64,000 bases of DNA, taken from assembly GCF_011039175.1 (NCBI RefSeq), contig NZ_JAAKEN010000009.1, forward strand, positions 59,312 through 123,311, written 5' to 3'. The stretch is from Slackia sp. ZJ119. Its GTDB lineage: Bacteria > Actinomycetota > Coriobacteriia > Coriobacteriales > Eggerthellaceae. How positions within the stretch are numbered: position 1 is the stretch's first letter; each line of letters begins with the position of its first letter. This document shows positions 16,267 through 24,757 of this stretch, one piece after another. The notes beneath the pieces are model-generated. The model made no database searches, had not been told where the DNA came from, and saw only the letters and a program-made list of their open reading frames with translations. The translations under genes were made by a program, and so were the position numbers.

Positions 16267-17655
16267 ATGGCAGTTGGAACCGTCTCGACGCGCATACTCA
16301 CCGACATCGCAAACGCCATCCGCTACAAATCGGGCGCGGCTGCAACCTACAAGCCCCGCGAGATGGCGGCCGCCGTTTCGGCTTTGGACGGCACGGACGC
16401 CGGCAGCTACCGAGAACAGCCGTACATGGCGTTGGAGTCGGGCGTGCTGCCCGAGTCGGTGTTCGCAGACATCGCGGGGGCGATTCGCGAGCAGAACGGC
16501 GAGAGCACGCTCTACGCGCCCGGCGACATGGCTGCCGCCATCCTGGCGCTCGAATGGGACGTGGGATTCAAGATCCGGGCGCTGCTGCTCGATGACGGCA
16601 CGCTGGAGATCAACTACTGCGAGCGGAGAACGTCGATCACCGGCGGGCGCATCGTTCAGGTGTTCGAGGTGGACCCTGCAGGGTACGCGTCCGCAACCGC
16701 GCGGCCGTGGGATGCGGTCAAGCTTCTGGTGAAGAGGGTCTATATCGACAGCACAATAGCCGGCCTGGGGCTTGCCAACTGCGCGTACTGGTTCAACGCC
16801 TTCGCCGAGTGCACCGAGGTGCGCGGGTTCGAGAACCTCTCCGGCATGAAGACCGCCACGCAGATGTTCGCGAACTGCGCGAGGCTGGAGACGATCTGGG
16901 CCACGAGCTTCGTGGGCGCGATAACGCGCGGCTCCGGCATGTTCTACGGGTGCGGGCGCCTGGTGGGCGGCGCAGACGGCTTCGTGCCGACGAGCACGAG
17001 CGGCGCTTCCGTGTGCAAGCTGGGCGCGGGCGGGGTGCTCACCGACCCGAACAACGACTCTCGCACGTGGTTCTGGGCGCACTACTACGCCGACGGGGAG
17101 GGCGTGCTGACGGCTGCGGGCGCTCCTGAGAGCGGACGTGCGCTTGTGGCCTCGGGGCGGATCTGCGCGAACGCCAAGTACTCCGGGCTGGGTTTTGCGC
17201 CCTGGGACAGCGCCACGGGGCCGACGCACCGCGAGCACCTCGTTCGCGCGAGCTTCGCGGCGGACATGGCGGTGTTCTCGCACCTGAACCTGAACTACCT
17301 CTTCTACAGCTGCGCCAACCTGGCGGAGGTTGCGGGGCTGGGCAACCTTTCCGGGGTGCGCTCGATGCGCTACGCGTTTTCCTCCTGCGCGGTGGCCGAG
17401 CTGGACTTTAGGGGCTTTGACCCCTCGACGCTCACGGACCTGTTCTACTGCTTCTCGGGCTGCCTGTCGCTTGCGAGGATATACGCGGACGCCGACTGGG
17501 CGCTGCCCGCGAGCGGGCTTACCGGCGCGCAGTGCTTCTACAACTGCAAGGCCCTGGTGGGAGGCGCCGGGACCGCGTGGACGAACTCGAACACGGGCTA
17601 CCTATATATGCGCATCGACAGGGCCGGGCAGCCGGGGTATCTGACGGCGGGCTGA
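16267..17655 (+). CDS. BspA-like leucine-rich tail fibre protein
   Basis: The 462-residue protein has two N-terminal copies of a short helical module (ILTDIANAIRYKSG and VFADIAGAIREQNG). They are followed by BspA/DUF285-type repeats such as FENLSGMKTATQMFANCARLE and LGNLSGVRSMRYAFSSC, which build a solenoid. Such repeats are common in surface-binding proteins of gut bacteria and their phages. It is 3 bases behind the collagen-like gene, so both are likely host-recognition proteins. Confidence 0.75.
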   Translation: MAVGTVSTRILTDIANAIRYKSGAAATYKPREMAAAVSALDGTDAGSYREQPYMALESGVLPESVFADIAGAIREQNGESTLYAPGDMAAAILALEWDVGFKIRALLLDDGTLEINYCERRTSITGGRIVQVFEVDPAGYASATARPWDAVKLLVKRVYIDSTIAGLGLANCAYWFNAFAECTEVRGFENLSGMKTATQMFANCARLETIWATSFVGAITRGSGMFYGCGRLVGGADGFVPTSTSGASVCKLGAGGVLTDPNNDSRTWFWAHYYADGEGVLTAAGAPESGRALVASGRICANAKYSGLGFAPWDSATGPTHREHLVRASFAADMAVFSHLNLNYLFYSCANLAEVAGLGNLSGVRSMRYAFSSCAVAELDFRGFDPSTLTDLFYCFSGCLSLARIYADADWALPASGLTGAQCFYNCKALVGGAGTAWTNSNTGYLYMRIDRAGQPGYLTAG

Positions 17656-17668
17656 CCGAGCTTGTGAC

Positions 17669-17706
17669 GGTGGCCGACACTCTCAAGCAGAGGGTGCCGG
17701 TCTTTT
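17669..17706 (+). terminator. hairpin between tail and lysis genes
   Basis: GGCCGACACTCT pairs with AGGGTGCCGGTC (12 positions with one mismatch and two wobble pairs) and is followed by TTTT. It may end or attenuate transcription before the lysis cassette. Confidence 0.55.
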
Positions 17707-17726
17707 CGTCTGCGGAGGTCTTGTGT

Positions 17727-17945
17727 ATGGAGTCTATCGTCGTCGCCTGCATAACGGGGGTGGTGACGCTTGTGGGCGTGATCCTCTCCAACTCGAAGAG
17801 CAGGGCGGTCATGGAGGTCAAGCTGGACGCCCTGACGGCCAAGGTCGAGAAGCACAACCGGGTGCTCGAGCGCACCTATGCGCTCGAGCAGGACATGGCC
17901 GTGGCCAAGCACGACATCGCGGAGATCAAGGGGAAGGTGGCATGA
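17727..17945 (+). CDS. XhlA-like small membrane protein
   Basis: The ATG at 17727 follows GCGGAGG by 7 bases. The 72-residue protein has one N-terminal membrane segment (IVVACITGVVTLVGVILS) and a C-terminal coiled coil (VEKHNRVLERTYALEQDMAV). XhlA-type (haemolysin) proteins have this helix and coiled-coil plan, in either order, and assist the holin. It overlaps the downstream reading frame by a few bases. Confidence 0.65.
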   Translation: MESIVVACITGVVTLVGVILSNSKSRAVMEVKLDALTAKVEKHNRVLERTYALEQDMAVAKHDIAEIKGKVA

Positions 17946-17946
17946 G

Positions 17947-18183
17947 ATGGGCGAGTTTCTGGCAAGCAACGAGTGGCAGTGGAGGCTTTTGCGCACGGTC
18001 GTGCAGGGGGTTCTTGGCGTGGTGGTCGCGAACCTGGATTTGATTCTGGGCTGGTGCGTGCTGGAGCCGGGCGTGCGTGCGCTTGTGGTGGCGCTGGTGA
18101 TGGCGGTGCTCTCGCCCGTGATGGCGGAGATCGGCGCACATCTGCCCGGCGATACGAACACGGGGCATGGGCCCGGCGAATAG
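17947..18183 (+). CDS. phage holin
   Basis: This 78-residue protein has two hydrophobic segments (VVQGVLGVVVANLDLILGW and ALVVALVMAVLSPVMAEIG) and a polar tail. It lies between an XhlA-like gene and the endolysin. Holins form the membrane lesion that releases endolysin. ATG codons at 17942 and 17947 are both possible, but only 17947 is in this frame. Confidence 0.7.
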   Translation: MGEFLASNEWQWRLLRTVVQGVLGVVVANLDLILGWCVLEPGVRALVVALVMAVLSPVMAEIGAHLPGDTNTGHGPGE

Positions 18184-18321
18184 GCGCGGGGCGGGCGCGG
18201 AGGCATGGGGCGGGCGCGTAGGCGCAGGCCGGGCCGCGCTTCTCAAGGTACTTCGCAAGGTTTTGTCTTTTGGGTTCGGGCGCTGCGGCTGCGGCGCCCG
18301 CTGTGCGAAAGGGGCTTCATT

Positions 18322-19305
18322 ATGGCGATATCGAGGGCGAACGTGGCGGCGCAGGTGATGGAGCACCTATGCTCCTGCCCGGAGCACGGGTACTCGCAGC
18401 CCGGGCGGCATGGCACGTCGGGTCATTGCAGCGTGAAGACCGACGCGGGCACCGTCCGCGTGACCAAGGGCGACCGCGACTGCTCTTCTGCGGTGTGTGA
18501 GGCGTGGGAGCTGGCGCTTGCGGGCACGGCCTATGCCGGGCTGATAACGCGCTACAACTGGACCGGCGGCATGCGCGAGATGTTCGTGAACTCGGGCCTG
18601 TTCGGCTGGAAGCCGACGAGCTTCAGCGCCTCTCGCGGCGACGTCTACTTGGACGAGAGCTCGCACACGGCCATGTGCGTGCGCAACGACGGGGCGGCCG
18701 ACCTTCTGGCCGAGTTCTCCATCAGCGAGACCGGTAGTGTCGACGGGGCTCCCGGCGACCAGACCGGGCGCGAGAGCCGGGTGCGCGGCTACTACAGCGG
18801 CCGCTGGGACGGCATACTGCACTACAACGGCAAGGCGGACGGGGGCGGGGACGGGGCCCCGGCCGGCCACGGCGGGCCCTCCGGCGAAGTTTCGGAGCTG
18901 GCGCGGCGCGTGATAGCAGGCGAGTTCGGAAACGGCGATGCGAGGCGCGAGGCGCTGGGCGACCGCTACGGCGAGGTGCAGGCCGAGGTGAACCGGATCC
19001 TCTCGGGCGGGGCGTCTTCAGGCGGCGCTTCTGCCGACGTGGACGCGCTCGCGCGGCGCGTGATCGCCGGGGAGTTCGGCAACGGGGATGCACGCAAGGC
19101 AGCCTTAGGTGACAGGTACGCTGCGGTGCAGAAGAGGGTGAACGAGATCCTGGGCGCCGGCGGCGCGGCCGGGACCGCGGTCGACGTGGACGCCATGGCC
19201 CGCGCCGTGGTCCGGGGCGACTACGGCGACGGGGACGAGCGGAAGCGGCGCCTGGGGTCGTACTACGCGGCCGTGCAGCGGCGCGTGAACGAGTTGCTGG
19301 CGTGA
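18322..19305 (+). CDS. phage endolysin: peptidoglycan amidase/peptidase with three CW_7 repeats
   Basis: The ATG at 18322 lies after AAAGGGG; upstream codons of the open frame are ignored. The N-terminal ~190 residues match the phage Amidase_5/NlpC-P60-like domain, with DCSSAVCEAWE holding the probable nucleophile cysteine and ESSHTAMCV the histidine. The C-terminus contains three copies of the Cpl-7 cell-wall-binding repeat (ARRVIAGEFGNGDARKAALG...YAAVQKRVNEIL). The repeats are near-identical in DNA. It cuts host peptidoglycan at lysis. Confidence 0.85.
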   Translation: MAISRANVAAQVMEHLCSCPEHGYSQPGRHGTSGHCSVKTDAGTVRVTKGDRDCSSAVCEAWELALAGTAYAGLITRYNWTGGMREMFVNSGLFGWKPTSFSASRGDVYLDESSHTAMCVRNDGAADLLAEFSISETGSVDGAPGDQTGRESRVRGYYSGRWDGILHYNGKADGGGDGAPAGHGGPSGEVSELARRVIAGEFGNGDARREALGDRYGEVQAEVNRILSGGASSGGASADVDALARRVIAGEFGNGDARKAALGDRYAAVQKRVNEILGAGGAAGTAVDVDAMARAVVRGDYGDGDERKRRLGSYYAAVQRRVNELLA

Positions 19306-19339
19306 GATCACCGCCAAGACCTTCGCAGCCGCCAACCGT

Positions 19340-19388
19340 GAGACGGCCGGGCCGCCCGATTTGTCCGAGCGGCCCGGCCGTCTCTTTT
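19340..19388 (+). terminator. strong intrinsic terminator at end of prophage operon
   Basis: GAGACGGCCGGGCCGC and GCGGCCCGGCCGTCTC form a perfect 16-bp stem with a loop of about 13 bases, followed by TTTT. It ends the late phage transcript. Confidence 0.9.
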
Positions 19389-19406
19389 CAGGGGAACTGC
19401 GCCCTG

Positions 19407-19712
19407 CTATCTCGTCACCTCGTCCACGCAGTCGGGCACCTTGCCCACCAGAAGCTCCTTCCACCACCTGGCCATGCCCGGATCGCGCTCGCAGAGCATG
19501 TCCAGCATGCGGGCCTGCATCCGTGGGGGCATCGCCTCGAAGTCCTCTTTCATCGCGGCGTCGATTCTGGCGCTGGTCTCCTCCATGTCGCTGCATATCC
19601 CCGCCTTCTCTTCCAGGCTGTAGGATTCCGGCGAGCCGAGGCATACGCCCGCCCGGAAATATGCGAGCTCGTTTTCCTCGATAAGCTGAGCCCACTGGGC
19701 TTGCACGGCCAT
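19407..19712 (-). CDS. hypothetical protein linked to prophage (101 aa)
   Basis: The ATG at 19712 follows AAAGGAG. The protein is acidic and helical, with blocks IDAAMKEDFEAMPPRMQARM and DPGMARWWKELL. A decayed homologue is on the minus strand at about 59963-60110 (DEAMKKDFQ... LLKDSPELQRFFAGLL), next to a portal-gene fragment. The family therefore seems tied to this phage type, perhaps as a lysogeny or accessory gene. I know no function for it. Confidence 0.65.
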   Translation of the reverse strand: MAVQAQWAQLIEENELAYFRAGVCLGSPESYSLEEKAGICSDMEETSARIDAAMKEDFEAMPPRMQARMLDMLCERDPGMARWWKELLVGKVPDCVDEVTR

Positions 19713-19974
19713 TGCTCTTCTCCTTTCGGTTTTCCGGCTCCGACGGGAGGACCCTCTTGATTTCGCTTCTTGGGCAGTCAAGAAGTTCGTCAAGAACTAT
19801 CCTCCCAGAGTCTGGATTGCTTACTGTCTCTTATAGTGAGAAAAGCGCTTTGACCTCGGCATTTGTTATTACTTACAGATTCTTGCCGTCCCCAGAGAAT
19901 TAGCCGCCAGCTAATGCGCGACGATGGGGGGCGCGGTAGGATAGGAGTACTATTGACGAAGCGAGTCGAGTGCC

Positions 19975-20442
19975 ATGATGAAGAAACCCTACCGAAGATG
20001 GAAGCGTCGCATGAAGGAGCCTTTGACCGAAGAGTTGCTCGATGCCCTGCTCAGCGGGCCAAGCGTTGAGTCGTATTTGGACAGCACGCCGCTGCCGCGC
20101 TGCGAGCTGTCGTATTATCTGCAGGATCTGCTTGCGGAAAAGAACCTGGAGCAGGCGGCGGTGGTGCGGGAAGCCGGGCTGAACGCCACGTACGGATACG
20201 AAATCTTCACAGGGGCGAAGAAAAGGCCGTCGCGCGACAAGATACTGCAGCTGGCGTTCGCCATGAAGCTCGATTTGCGCGAGACGAACCGGCTGCTGAA
20301 GACGGGGCAGGTGAGCGAGCTGTACTGCAAGGTCCGCCGCGACGCCATCATCTTGTACTGCATCGACAACGGCTATTCGCTGCAGGCTGCCGACGAAGAG
20401 CTGTATCGGATGGGGGAAAAGACGATCTGCCAGCCGCGCTGA
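19975..20442 (+). CDS. HTH regulator of a protein-kinase pair
   Basis: The 155-residue protein has an XRE-like helix-turn-helix region (VVREAGLNATYGYEIFTGAK, then SRDKILQLAFAMKL, about residues 60-95) in which an extra short insertion replaces the usual turn. It ends 57 bases before the kinase start and is co-directional. Small HTH proteins paired with a serine/threonine kinase are widespread in anaerobic Firmicutes and Coriobacteriia. I infer that the kinase acts on this protein or is controlled by it. The start is uncertain (ATG at 19975, 19978 or 20011), since none has a strong ribosome site. Confidence 0.7.
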   Translation: MMKKPYRRWKRRMKEPLTEELLDALLSGPSVESYLDSTPLPRCELSYYLQDLLAEKNLEQAAVVREAGLNATYGYEIFTGAKKRPSRDKILQLAFAMKLDLRETNRLLKTGQVSELYCKVRRDAIILYCIDNGYSLQAADEELYRMGEKTICQPR

Positions 20443-20499
20443 GGCATGCGGGCAGGGGCGATCGTCCGCGCGGCAAGGATTTGGTATCATGAAGGCGCT

Positions 20500-21783
20500 A
20501 TGGCTGACAAATTGCAGGAACACTTGAACTCCCTTGCGCGCGATGCATGTTATCGCGTCTGTTCGACCCTGAAAGAATCCGAATTCGAGACGACGGACGT
20601 GGTGTGCTTCTCCGCAGGCAACGGCGCGGAGCTGGGCCCTTTTGTGAGAAAGCGGATAAAGCGGTTCGCCGGCTTGGGAAACGCGTACGGCCGTGTGTTC
20701 GAGGCGCAGGCCCGGGGGCGGCGCTTTCTGTACCTGCCGCGAATCATCGACTGCTACAACGCCGGAGAATGCCTGGTCGTCATCATGGAATACGTGGAAG
20801 GGGCGACCCTTGAAGAAACGGTGCGCCTTCAAGGGCCGTCCGTCGCGGCGGCTCGGAAGTGGTTTGCGCCGGCGTGCGACGCGGTGACGAGTCTGCACGA
20901 GACCTTCGACCCGCCGATAATCCATCGGGATCTGAAGCCCTCGAACATCATCGTGTCGCCCGAGGGCTTGACCTTGATCGATCTGGGGATCGCCCGCAGC
21001 TACAACGAAGGCGTCGATGCGGACACCCGGCATTTTGGAACGCGGTCGTACGCGCCGCCCGAGCAGTTCGGGTTCGCCCAGACCGACGAGCGCAGCGACG
21101 TGTACGCGCTTGGGAACGTGCTGGCGTTTCTGCTGACGGGGCGCTCGGCGGGGGAGAGGCGCGACGAGCGCGAGAGCGGCGGCCAGGACGTGCCGCCGTC
21201 TCTTTCGCGGGTGGTTTCCCGGGCCACCTCGCTCGACCCTGACCAGCGCTTTCAGAGCGTGCAGGACCTCAAAGCGGCGTTTTTGGAAGCCGTTGGGGTT
21301 CCGGGTGCGCTCGAGCAGGCGACGCTGCGGGCGTTCGCGCCGGTGATCGAGCCTTTGGAGCGCTGGGCGAGTGCGGCGGAAGACGACCTGTGGCAGGGCG
21401 GCGTCGAGCTGCATCAGTTGGCACGCCGGGCGCTTGACACGCCTGGCCGCGTGCGCACCGCCTCTCTCGTGGCGGGCGCCGTTTGGGACGTCGTGCTGGC
21501 GGCGTCGACGCTCATTTGGGGCAAGGCCCTTGCGCTTCGCTGCTTCGATGCGGCGGGGAAGTTCGTTTTGGAAGGGTTCGACTTTTCCAGCCGCTGCGCC
21601 TTGTTCGGGATGTGCGCCCTCATGCCGGTGGCGCTGTTCGCAGGCACCGCCGACGTCCGCCTTGTGGCCGAGCGCCTGCGCCCGCCGAGGCGGTATCGAC
21701 TGAAATGGCGCCTTGTTTGCGCCTTGGCCGTCGTGGCCATCCAGGCCGTCTGCTTCGCCGCGCTGCTCTGGTTTCGCCTGTAG
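20500..21783 (+). CDS. membrane-anchored serine/threonine protein kinase
   Basis: I take the ATG at 20500, which follows GAAGGCG. The N-terminal ~270 residues are an Hanks-type kinase: HRDLKPSN (142-149) holds the catalytic Asp and Asn, the metal-binding loop is DLG (161-163) instead of DFG, and GTRSYAPPEQ is the activation end. The glycine-rich loop is weak, and the ATP-binding lysine is probably in RKRIKRF. Three C-terminal membrane helices follow. It likely signals together with the upstream HTH protein. Confidence 0.85.
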   Translation: MADKLQEHLNSLARDACYRVCSTLKESEFETTDVVCFSAGNGAELGPFVRKRIKRFAGLGNAYGRVFEAQARGRRFLYLPRIIDCYNAGECLVVIMEYVEGATLEETVRLQGPSVAAARKWFAPACDAVTSLHETFDPPIIHRDLKPSNIIVSPEGLTLIDLGIARSYNEGVDADTRHFGTRSYAPPEQFGFAQTDERSDVYALGNVLAFLLTGRSAGERRDERESGGQDVPPSLSRVVSRATSLDPDQRFQSVQDLKAAFLEAVGVPGALEQATLRAFAPVIEPLERWASAAEDDLWQGGVELHQLARRALDTPGRVRTASLVAGAVWDVVLAASTLIWGKALALRCFDAAGKFVLEGFDFSSRCALFGMCALMPVALFAGTADVRLVAERLRPPRRYRLKWRLVCALAVVAIQAVCFAALLWFRL

Positions 21784-21850
21784 CGGCCTTCGGCGCCGCT
21801 GCAGGCGAAGGGGCGCCGGGAGCGCGGCGCGGGCGGTCGTTGCCCTTCCC

Positions 21851-22759
21851 CTATTCGACGGCGGGCGCTTCTCCGCTTTCAGCCGTTTGCGCGGCGTCGA
21901 CGGCCTCTTCGGGCATTCCTTCGCCGGCTGCGGTGGTGGGCACGAACTTTTCCACGTAGTTGCACAGCGCCCAGCGGCCGTTCGTGAACAGGTTGTCGCA
22001 GGTGGAGAACACGAACGTCTTGTCCATCTCGGTCGGGGCGGGGATGTCTGAGGCCGGCACCTCGCTGCGGTCGATCTTGTTTTGCAGGTAGTCGACGTAG
22101 GCCTGGTCGTCCTCGAACGTCAGCTGGCCGATGGGGTCGTCGCTGGCGATGTGCAAAACGGCGAACGAACGCAGCTGGTAGTTGCCTTGGGGCGTCAGCA
22201 GATAGCTCGTGCGGCGGTCGTTGAACACGGCTGGATCGCCGTATTCGGCAATGGCGGCGAACATGGTGCCGTTGTTCAGGTGGTGGCCGAACAGCACGTT
22301 GTTCTTGTCGGAGAAGTCGGGCGCGTTCTCGGCGGCCAGGTAGATGGACCCGTACGTGGCGACGATGCCTTCGGATCCGTAAAAGTCGTGGTGGAGGTAG
22401 TAGTCGTTGTCATCGCCTTGCATGACGGGGTAGTTGATGGGCGTGCCCGGGACGTAGAGCCACCCGACGATGTCCGGGTTGATGGCCCGCAGCGCACCCC
22501 AGTCGACCAGCTTCGCGCCAGGCGATTCGGGCGTGGAGGCGTCCATGACCACGGTGGGGTCCGCCGGCACCTCGAAGTGCGTCTGCACCTCTTCGTAGGA
22601 CTGCTCGCCTTGCTGGTAGCCGAACAAGATGACGCCGGCCGCGCCGAGCGAGCAGACGCAGACGAGCAGCAAAACGATGATCAGCACGCGCTTGCCGCGC
22701 CCCTTCTTTTTCTTCGGCGGCATGGTCGGCGTGCGGGCTTCGTTCTTCTGATCAGCCAT
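21851..22759 (-). CDS. srtB: class B sortase
   Basis: The start MADQKNEA at 22759 follows GGGAGC. The 302-residue protein has a basic N-terminus, one membrane anchor (VLIIVLLLVCVCSLGAAGVIL) and the class B sortase domain, with NNVLFGHHLNNGTMF (catalytic His), TFVFSTCDN (catalytic Cys) and GRWALCNYV (Arg). Sortases of this class join surface proteins to peptidoglycan or build pili. No substrate gene is adjacent; the surface protein at 45999 is the only candidate in the window. Confidence 0.92.
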   Translation of the reverse strand: MADQKNEARTPTMPPKKKKGRGKRVLIIVLLLVCVCSLGAAGVILFGYQQGEQSYEEVQTHFEVPADPTVVMDASTPESPGAKLVDWGALRAINPDIVGWLYVPGTPINYPVMQGDDNDYYLHHDFYGSEGIVATYGSIYLAAENAPDFSDKNNVLFGHHLNNGTMFAAIAEYGDPAVFNDRRTSYLLTPQGNYQLRSFAVLHIASDDPIGQLTFEDDQAYVDYLQNKIDRSEVPASDIPAPTEMDKTFVFSTCDNLFTNGRWALCNYVEKFVPTTAAGEGMPEEAVDAAQTAESGEAPAVE

Positions 22760-22874
22760 GACAGCTCCCTTGTGGTTGTGGTTCGGTGCGATATGCTCTC
22801 GTCTCGGAGGCATTATAGTACGAAACGGGCCGCGCGGCGCAGGATCGTCGCGAGCGCGGGCGAAAGCGGCGCGG

Positions 22875-23312
22875 CTACTGTCTCTTTGCGCGGGCGGCCT
22901 GTCGCTCGGCTTCTTTTTCGGCCAGGCGCGAAAGCGGGACGATCTTCACTTCGATGACGCCTTCCGAGACCACGTCACCCAGATCGTCGTAGGCGGCGAT
23001 GTTCCAGAACTGCTTGCGGCCAGACGTTTTCGAGGGCTCTTCGCGGTCGAGCACGGCCACGCCCTGCACGATGCCGCTCGCGACGGACTTGCGGTGGCGC
23101 ACGCGGACGTCGACGCCGAAGGGCCGCTCGACGTCGAGGTCGCACCACAGCTCGGCGCCGCGGCTGCCGACGCTTTCCAGCAGCGCAATGGTCGCGCCGC
23201 CGTGCAGGAAACCGAACGGCTGGTGCAGCTCGGGCGTGACGGGCATGGTTGCCTCGACGTGGTCTTTCGTCTCGAGCGTGAACGTGACGTGCAGGATGTC
23301 GGTCAGCGCCAT
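22875..23312 (-). CDS. hot-dog fold (PaaI-type) thioesterase
   Basis: The ATG at 23312 follows AAGGA. The 145-residue protein contains QPFGFLHGGATIALLESVGS, the PaaI/MenI-type active-site helix with HGG, and later VRHRKSVASGIVQGVAV. Such enzymes hydrolyse small acyl-CoA esters. MenI (menaquinone pathway) is possible but the sequence alone does not decide. It stands alone on the minus strand. Confidence 0.85.
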   Translation of the reverse strand: MALTDILHVTFTLETKDHVEATMPVTPELHQPFGFLHGGATIALLESVGSRGAELWCDLDVERPFGVDVRVRHRKSVASGIVQGVAVLDREEPSKTSGRKQFWNIAAYDDLGDVVSEGVIEVKIVPLSRLAEKEAERQAARAKRQ

Positions 23313-23402
23313 GTGCGGGGTCCTTTCGATGATCAAACAAGTCAGATAACGGGTCTTGTGCCAGTATAGCGAATGAGGGCGCCGCCATGCGGGCCCGGGG
23401 CT

Positions 23403-23427
23403 GGCGGAATTATTCAGCGTTTCCCCA
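23403..23427 (-). repeat. MITE-like element, solitary left end
   Basis: The reverse complement reads TGGGGAAACGCTGAATAATT then CCGCC, matching the left end of the elements at 816 and 38418. Adjoining bases (CCATGCGGGCCCGGGGC) match the next 17 bases of copy 1. The remainder is absent. It lies just downstream of the gene that ends at 23455. Confidence 0.6.
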
Positions 23428-23454
23428 GGAAGCGGGAGGCGACCGCTCCAGCAA

Positions 23455-24732
23455 TCAGCGATTGTTCGTGAGCGGGGTTGCGGTCTCGGTTGTTTTGGGG
23501 GTCGGGTCTGTTGTGGCAGAAATACCGTTTTCAGTACTAAGTTCGGAAGAAGTTCTATCCGCTGCCGCCTTCTGCCTTCCGGCTCCATCCGAACTGCGCT
23601 TTCCCGCCTGCGCGGCTGCCGCCGCTTTTGCCGGCCCGCCCGGCGCCGCCGTGCGCACGACCGCCGTCGCAGCCCCCTTCGGCGCCGTGCCCGTGTGGTG
23701 CTCGGCCGCCCGCACGGCCTTCTTCGCGCTGCCCTTGAACGCCTTGGTCGTCTGGATCAAGATCGCGCCCACCAAAAACGGCATCCAGAACACGATCGAG
23801 CGGTACACGAGCGCGATCGACAGGCCTGCCGCCGCCGGAGAGCCGAACGAGGTGAACGCCACGACCACCGCCGCTTCCACCACGCCGACGCCCTGCGGGG
23901 TGACCGAGATCATCGCGAACAGCGTCGCCACCACGTATCCGCAGATGAGCGGCTCGGGCGCATGCACTCCGAACGCGATGCCCACCAGCACGAAGCACGC
24001 CAGCTCGCACAGGCTGGCGCCCACGGAAAACCCGAAGGCGGCAAGGGTCGTGAGCGGGTTCTTCCGAATGAGGCCGCCGGCCTCAGAAAACGACGTGGCG
24101 ATGGATTCGGCCCACGGCTTCATCGGCTTGCGCTTGAACTTCACCAGCACCTTGTTCACGAGGCCCTGCACCGGGGTGAGCACGCGGGCCAAAAGCCTCG
24201 GGCGCAGATGCCCCACGATCATCAAAAGCACCATGCCGCCCACGAGCACCACCACGACGAGCCCCGCCGCGAGCCACATCGGCGAAAGCCCCACGGTCAC
24301 CTCGAGCAGAAGGAAGCCCAGCAGCATGATCAGGGCGAACCCCGTGTCGATGGTGATCTGCATCAGCAGCGCCGCCGACGTGGCCACGCCCGGCTTGATG
24401 CCGCGCCGACGCGCGTCGTCCACCACGAGCGTCGTGCCCGCCAGGTTGAACGACGGCGCCACCGTGTTCACGAAAAAGCATCCGAACACGAGCGGCAGCA
24501 TCTGGGGGGCGTGCATGTCCTTCACGTCGACGGCCTTGAAACACCACGAGTACGCAAAGCTCTGCAGCCCGTATTTCCCCAGCTGAACGATGGGCGCGAT
24601 GACGAGTGGCACGAGCGATCCGGTTTTAATGGTGTCCCAAAGTTCGGCCAGCTGATCGCCGCGCATGATCACGACCGCCAGCACGACGACGATGATCAGC
24701 CCGGCCAGGAGGTTTTTCGCGGAGAATTTCAT
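23455..24732 (-). CDS. UPF0104/LPG-synthase-TM-type membrane protein
   Basis: From the ATG at 24732 (MKFSAKNLLAGLI) the 425-residue protein has about eight membrane helices and the UPF0104 hallmarks LAGTTLVVDDARRRGI and SVTPQGVGVVEAAVVVAF. This family is the membrane domain (flippase-like) of lysyl-phosphatidylglycerol synthases without the aminoacyl transferase part. The C-terminus is a low-complexity Ala/Lys tail. It is 25 bases downstream of an ATP-grasp gene, and a second family member precedes that gene, so the three form one operon. Confidence 0.85.
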   Translation of the reverse strand: MKFSAKNLLAGLIIVVVLAVVIMRGDQLAELWDTIKTGSLVPLVIAPIVQLGKYGLQSFAYSWCFKAVDVKDMHAPQMLPLVFGCFFVNTVAPSFNLAGTTLVVDDARRRGIKPGVATSAALLMQITIDTGFALIMLLGFLLLEVTVGLSPMWLAAGLVVVVLVGGMVLLMIVGHLRPRLLARVLTPVQGLVNKVLVKFKRKPMKPWAESIATSFSEAGGLIRKNPLTTLAAFGFSVGASLCELACFVLVGIAFGVHAPEPLICGYVVATLFAMISVTPQGVGVVEAAVVVAFTSFGSPAAAGLSIALVYRSIVFWMPFLVGAILIQTTKAFKGSAKKAVRAAEHHTGTAPKGAATAVVRTAAPGGPAKAAAAAQAGKRSSDGAGRQKAAADRTSSELSTENGISATTDPTPKTTETATPLTNNR

Positions 24733-24757
24733 GGCCCCAGCTTTCAGTCGGCGTCCG

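Larger units (their letters stand above)
10165..19712 (+). mobile_element. defective siphovirus-type prophage
   Basis: A tightly packed, co-directional set of structural and lysis genes runs from scaffold to endolysin. Many starts overlap the previous stop, and the set ends in a strong terminator at 19340-19388. Terminase, portal, protease, major tail and tape-measure genes, integrase and regulators are all absent, so it cannot be a functional phage. The limits given are those of recognisable phage genes plus the adjoining 19407 gene. No attachment repeats were identified. Confidence 0.75.

Noticed and set aside
14827..17283. Long minus-strand open frame of about 818 codons
   Set aside because: It lies opposite the tail and fibre genes, is Arg/His/Gly-biased in the way of antisense frames in GC-rich DNA, and has no ribosome site or recognisable domain.
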